This document shows, piece after piece, positions 14,096 to 17,071 of a stretch of 17,071 bases of DNA. Source of the stretch: Bifidobacteriaceae bacterium NR021 (lineage in GTDB: Bacteria > Actinomycetota > Actinomycetes > Actinomycetales > Bifidobacteriaceae); assembly GCA_003585845.1 (NCBI GenBank), contig NQOP01000006.1, forward strand, positions 70,432 to 87,502, given 5' to 3'. Under the pieces are notes generated by a model. That model was not told where the DNA came from and did no database searches. It saw only the letters and a program-made list of their open reading frames with translations. The position numbers and the translations under genes are program-made. Positions within the stretch are counted from its first letter, which is position 1, and every line of letters begins with the position of its first letter.

Positions 14096-15589
14096 ATGAC
14101 GGAACTATCGCTAGTAGGAGTATCGAAAATATTCGGTAATTCTACGGTAGTTGACAATGTGTCTGTAACAGTAAAACCAGGTGAAGTGCATGTTCTCCTT
14201 GGTGAAAATGGTGCGGGCAAGTCAACAGTTATTAAGATGATGAGTGGCATTTATCAGCCAGATAAAGGTCATATTGAGATCAATGGTGAAACAGTGCGAA
14301 TTCCTAATGTGGATACTGCTCGCAAATTGGGCATTGCTGTGATTCACCAAGAGTTAAATTTGGTGCCAGAACTTTCTATTATGGAAAATTTGTTCCTTGG
14401 TATGCTTCCTACGAAAGCTGGTTTTGTTAGTCGGGCGACGATGCGTGCTCGTGCGGAATCTGCATTGCAAGTTATCGGTTTAGATGAAGATGTCAATAAG
14501 CCAATGGGACAACTTGGTGTAGCTTGTCAACAAATGGTAGAAATAGCCAAAGCACTTATGCAACATGCATCTATCCTTATTCTTGATGAACCAACAGCTG
14601 CTCTAACAAAACCAGAATGTGAACAGTTATTTAACATTATGGAAGATTTAAAATCCAAAAATGTTGGAATGGTGTTTATTTCTCATCATTTAGATGAAAT
14701 TGCGCGTATTGGTGATGTTGTAACTGTACTTCGCGATGGCAAATACGTCGATACTGTTGATGCGCAAGTTCCTGAGAAGGAACTTGTAAAACTCATGGTA
14801 GGTCGTGATATTACAAATCAATTCCCTCATGGCAAACGTAGTCAAGGCAAAGAGCTGCTAAAAGTAGAAGGCTTAACGCGAAAAGGTACGTTAGAAAATG
14901 TATCCTTCAGCGTTCATGCTGGCGAAGTTGTGGGTCTTGCAGGTTTGGTAGGTGCTGGTCGTACCGAAGTTCTTCGTGCAATATTTGGTGCAGATAGTTA
15001 TGATTCAGGTTCAATAACTGTTGATGGTAAATCTATTGCGAAAGCGAATATTGCAGGAAGCATCGCAGCTGGTCTTGGTTTAGTCCCAGAAGATCGTCGA
15101 GTACAAGGGTTGATTCTTGAAGCATCTGTTGCAGAAAATTTGGGAATTTCTACATTAGTTCCTACAGCACATGCAGGATTTGCGGATTTGAAAGGGCAGC
15201 GTACTCGCGAAGAAGAAACTGCAAAAAAATTGCGTATTCGTATGGCAAACATTGATCAACTCGCTGGTTCGCTATCTGGCGGTAATCAACAAAAAATCGT
15301 GTTCGGCAAATGGTCTATGGCGAACGTGAAAGTGCTATTGCTGGATGAGCCTACTCGTGGTGTTGATGTTGGTGCTCGTGTAGAAATTTACGAGTTGATT
15401 AACAATATCGTAGAAAATGGAGGTGCTGTGCTGATGGCATCCTCAGATTTGCCTGAAGTGCTTGGCATGTCAGATCGCGTATTGGTGATGTCGAACGGCA
15501 GAATCAGCGGTGAATTAGCTGCAAGCGAGGCTACGCAGGAAAGTGTGATGGAGCTTGCAGTGACTCACCTTAATACATCTGGTATTTGA
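14096..15589 (+). CDS. rbsA: Sugar ABC transporter ATP-binding protein, ribose (RbsA) type
   Basis: Cytoplasmic ATPase of 497 residues with two fused ABC domains that energises sugar import through the adjacent permease. Domain 1 has Walker A GENGAGKST (36-44), Walker B LILDEPT and a degenerate signature LGVACQQ (140-146). Domain 2 has the family's degenerate Walker A GLVGAGRTE (283-291), an intact signature LSGGNQQ (393-399) and Walker B LLLDEPT (414-420). One composite ATP site (Walker A of domain 1 with signature of domain 2) is therefore complete and the other is impaired. Length and layout match RbsA, XylG and MglA. AGAGGTAGG precedes the ATG. The ligand is probably a pentose or other monosaccharide; ribose is the default guess. 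Confidence 0.92.
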   Translation: MTELSLVGVSKIFGNSTVVDNVSVTVKPGEVHVLLGENGAGKSTVIKMMSGIYQPDKGHIEINGETVRIPNVDTARKLGIAVIHQELNLVPELSIMENLFLGMLPTKAGFVSRATMRARAESALQVIGLDEDVNKPMGQLGVACQQMVEIAKALMQHASILILDEPTAALTKPECEQLFNIMEDLKSKNVGMVFISHHLDEIARIGDVVTVLRDGKYVDTVDAQVPEKELVKLMVGRDITNQFPHGKRSQGKELLKVEGLTRKGTLENVSFSVHAGEVVGLAGLVGAGRTEVLRAIFGADSYDSGSITVDGKSIAKANIAGSIAAGLGLVPEDRRVQGLILEASVAENLGISTLVPTAHAGFADLKGQRTREEETAKKLRIRMANIDQLAGSLSGGNQQKIVFGKWSMANVKVLLLDEPTRGVDVGARVEIYELINNIVENGGAVLMASSDLPEVLGMSDRVLVMSNGRISGELAASEATQESVMELAVTHLNTSGI

Positions 15590-15618
15590 GCATACAGGAA
15601 TGAGTAAAACCTTACTGC

Positions 15619-15654
15619 TTTCAATATGAAACTGATACATGAGCCATATTGAAA
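15619..15654 (+). repeat. Perfect 10-bp inverted repeat between rbsA and rbsC
   Basis: TTTCAATATG (15619-15628) and CATATTGAAA (15645-15654) are exact inverted copies with a 16-nt loop, 30 nt after the rbsA stop codon. The right arm is followed by TCTTAAAAATT, a poor T-tract. An RNA hairpin here could give partial termination or an end that shields rbsA mRNA. A DNA-binding site is the alternative. Confidence 0.7.
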
Positions 15655-15760
15655 TCTTAAAAATTAAAGTTACCAATCAAACGTAAAACTTGCATACAAC
15701 AATTTATTGCACACAGCAGTGCAGTGAGTTATAGCAAAATTTGTTAAAGGAGTATAAATT

Positions 15761-16762
15761 ATGGCTGCTACGAGTAGTGCAAAATCTGAGCATTTGGGAT
15801 ACGGTGCAGTTGATAAAGGATTTTTGCCTGCAGCGAAAAAGTTTGCGTCACGTAATGGCGCTCTTATCGGCTTGATTATCTTGTGTGCTGCGCTTTCGTG
15901 CGCCACGCCAGCATTTTTGACAAGTGTGAATATTCTCAATGTGGGTATTCAAGCTGCGACAGTTGCTATTTTGGCATTCGGTCAAACCTTTGTCATCGTG
16001 TCCGCTGGTATTGATTTGTCAGTAGGTGCGGTGGCTGCAATTTCTAGCATGTTGGTTGCGTATACAGGCGTTTCTATGGGGTTGCCGCCAGTGTTAACTG
16101 TTGTTGTAGGTATAGTAACCGGTGCGCTTTTTGGTCTTATTTCAGGTGTTGCGAACGCTTTTCTTAAGTTACCATCGTTTATTGCTACATTGGCAATGAT
16201 GTCTGTTGCGCGTGGACTTACCCTTGTTGTTTCAGACGGTCGTCCTATTTCCACCTCTGGCATGGTGAATTTCTTTGGTGCCAACATATTAGGTATTCCA
16301 ATGCCAATCGTGATGATGATTATCATGGGCGTTTTTGCTGCAGTAATACTGAACTTCACCACTACTGGTCGTTCTATGTATGCTGTTGGTGGAAATATGG
16401 AGGCCTCTCGCCTTTCTGGTATCAATATTCATAAAACACAAATTATGGTGTTTATTTTTTCCGGTATTTTCGCTGCCATCGCTGGTTTAGTTATTGCCGG
16501 TCGTTTACATTCCGCTCAGCCTCAGGCTGCCACTGGCTATGAAATGGATGCTATTGCTTCTGTTGTTATCGGTGGTGCTTCGCTTTCAGGCGGTAAAGGT
16601 AAGATTTCTGGCACTTTCGTAGGAGCAATTTTGCTGGCTGTAATTCGTAATGGCTTGAATATTTTGAATGTTTCCTCCTTCTGGCAGCAAGTAGTTATTG
16701 GTTTGGTTATTGCCTTTGCTGTGAGCCTTGACACTTTGCGCCGCAAGGAAGATACGCACTGA
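15761..16762 (+). CDS. rbsC: Sugar ABC transporter permease, ribose (RbsC) type
   Basis: Integral membrane permease of 333 residues in the branched family that pairs with RbsA-type ATPases (BPD_transp_2). A hydrophilic N-terminus of about 35 residues is followed by eight to ten hydrophobic segments. The conserved ISAGIDLSVGAV motif after the second segment, FIATLAMMSVARGLTLVVSDGRPI, and the late cytoplasmic loop (GRSMYAVGGNMEASRLSGI) that contacts the ATPase are all present, as is the C-terminal SVVIGGASLSGGKG. AAAGGAGTATAAATT places a good ribosome site before the ATG. It is separated from rbsA by 171 nt, much more than usual for this operon type. Confidence 0.93.
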   Translation: MAATSSAKSEHLGYGAVDKGFLPAAKKFASRNGALIGLIILCAALSCATPAFLTSVNILNVGIQAATVAILAFGQTFVIVSAGIDLSVGAVAAISSMLVAYTGVSMGLPPVLTVVVGIVTGALFGLISGVANAFLKLPSFIATLAMMSVARGLTLVVSDGRPISTSGMVNFFGANILGIPMPIVMMIIMGVFAAVILNFTTTGRSMYAVGGNMEASRLSGINIHKTQIMVFIFSGIFAAIAGLVIAGRLHSAQPQAATGYEMDAIASVVIGGASLSGGKGKISGTFVGAILLAVIRNGLNILNVSSFWQQVVIGLVIAFAVSLDTLRRKEDTH

Positions 16763-16816
16763 CAGCAAATTAATACTTTTTATAAACTTGATCTTCTCGT
16801 AGGAAGGAGGTGAATC

Positions 16817-16870
16817 TTGCAAATGTTGATTCGTAAGTGGCGAGTAATCAATATTTTCAGCAAGAATTGA
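16817..16870 (+). CDS. Possible 17-codon ORF with near-perfect Shine-Dalgarno
   Basis: AAGGAGGTGA (16804-16813) is a full complement to the 16S rRNA 3' end. TTG 16817 or the in-frame ATG 16823 follows, encoding MQMLIRKWRVINIFSKN before TGA. The spacing suits the ATG. It lies between the permease and the binding-protein gene. It may be a small protein, a ribosome standby site or a gene remnant; there is no recognisable family. Confidence 0.3.
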   Translation: MQMLIRKWRVINIFSKN

Positions 16871-16876
16871 AACGAT

Positions 16877-16904
16877 TTGGAATATTATAACTGAACTTTA
16901 TAAC
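16877..16904 (+). promoter_or_regulatory. Possible internal promoter for the binding-protein gene
   Basis: TTGGAA (16877-16882) and TATAAC (16899-16904) are 16 bp apart. TTATAACT is directly repeated here (16886-16893 and 16898-16905). Binding proteins are often made in excess over the membrane parts, so a separate promoter would make sense. Confidence 0.3.
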
Positions 16905-16920
16905 TCAAAACTACGTAACA

Positions 16921-16954
16921 ATAAGGTAAAGAGATGGTGAAACATCAGCCTTAT
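16921..16954 (+). promoter_or_regulatory. Nested hairpin before the binding-protein gene
   Basis: ATAAGG (16921-16926) pairs with CCTTAT (16949-16954), and within it GATG-gtgaaa-CATC (16933-16946) forms a second stem. The structure covers a small 21-codon ORF start (ATG 16934, stop at 16997-16999) that follows AAGGTAAAGAG. It could modulate expression of the downstream gene. Confidence 0.3.
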
Positions 16955-17023
16955 GTCACTGCAACATTGTGGATTTATCGAACTAAAAACTTGCGGTAGC
17001 ACAGGGCAATAATCAAAGGAGAT

Positions 17024-17071
17024 ATGATGAATTATCCAATTATGCGTCGAGGCGTAAAGATTGCTTGCGCG
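17024..17071 (+). CDS. Start of a probable sugar-binding protein (cut by window end)
   Basis: Only 16 codons are visible (MMNYPIMRRGVKIACA), beginning at either of two adjacent ATG codons behind AAAGGAGAT. A short positively charged start leading into small hydrophobic residues suits a secretion signal. Coming after an RbsA ATPase and RbsC permease, the expected gene is the substrate-binding lipoprotein (RbsB type). The identity is inferred from context alone. Confidence 0.5.
   Translation, partial: MMNYPIMRRGVKIACA

Overview
The window looks like a low-GC member of the Bifidobacteriaceae, with Gardnerella as the best guess. This rests on the mix of genes: an actinobacterial-style bifunctional dCTP deaminase, a long-tailed HtrA, a Tgt with no queuosine synthesis genes nearby, and a LacI-controlled ribose-type ABC operon. 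It also rests on AT-rich, Asn/Thr-rich coding. The assignment was read by eye and not confirmed by any search.

Layout. From 1 to 4146 the genes lie on the minus strand. A gene-free, hairpin-dense stretch (1-273) is followed by dcd (274-855) and a P2A-type cation ATPase (1156-4146), which ends in a long hairpin terminator. A divergent intergenic region leads to a plus-strand SPOUT 23S rRNA methyltransferase, rlmB (4375-5370), with its own terminator. Next comes a GT-C-like polytopic membrane protein (5503-7353). It converges on an HtrA/DegP-like serine protease (7487-9325, minus) across a bidirectional terminator. Divergent from htrA runs tgt (9511-10836), followed by tRNA-Leu(CAG) with a terminator, an alpha/beta-hydrolase (11170-11940) and tadA (12015-12476). 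This stretch is housekeeping: tRNA and rRNA modification, nucleotide pool control and envelope quality control.

From 12477 to the end is a sugar-uptake island. A promoter with a perfect 18-bp palindromic operator leads through a leader of about 260 nt, with two very short ORFs, into a LacI-family regulator. A two-domain sugar ABC ATPase (RbsA type), an RbsC-type permease and the first 16 codons of a probable substrate-binding protein follow. Gaps between these transport genes are large (171 and 261 nt). They hold a perfect 10-bp inverted repeat and a full-length Shine-Dalgarno in front of a 17-codon ORF, which suggests post-transcriptional control inside the operon.

Most of the window is ordinary. 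The most interesting unexplained pieces are a possible small RNA on the minus strand at about 45-134 (5' hairpin, CU-rich linker complementary to a Shine-Dalgarno, GC-rich terminator), the ribose-operon leader and intercistronic structures, and the repetitive N- and C-terminal tails of the HtrA protein. I saw no insertion sequence, phage gene, CRISPR array or rRNA.
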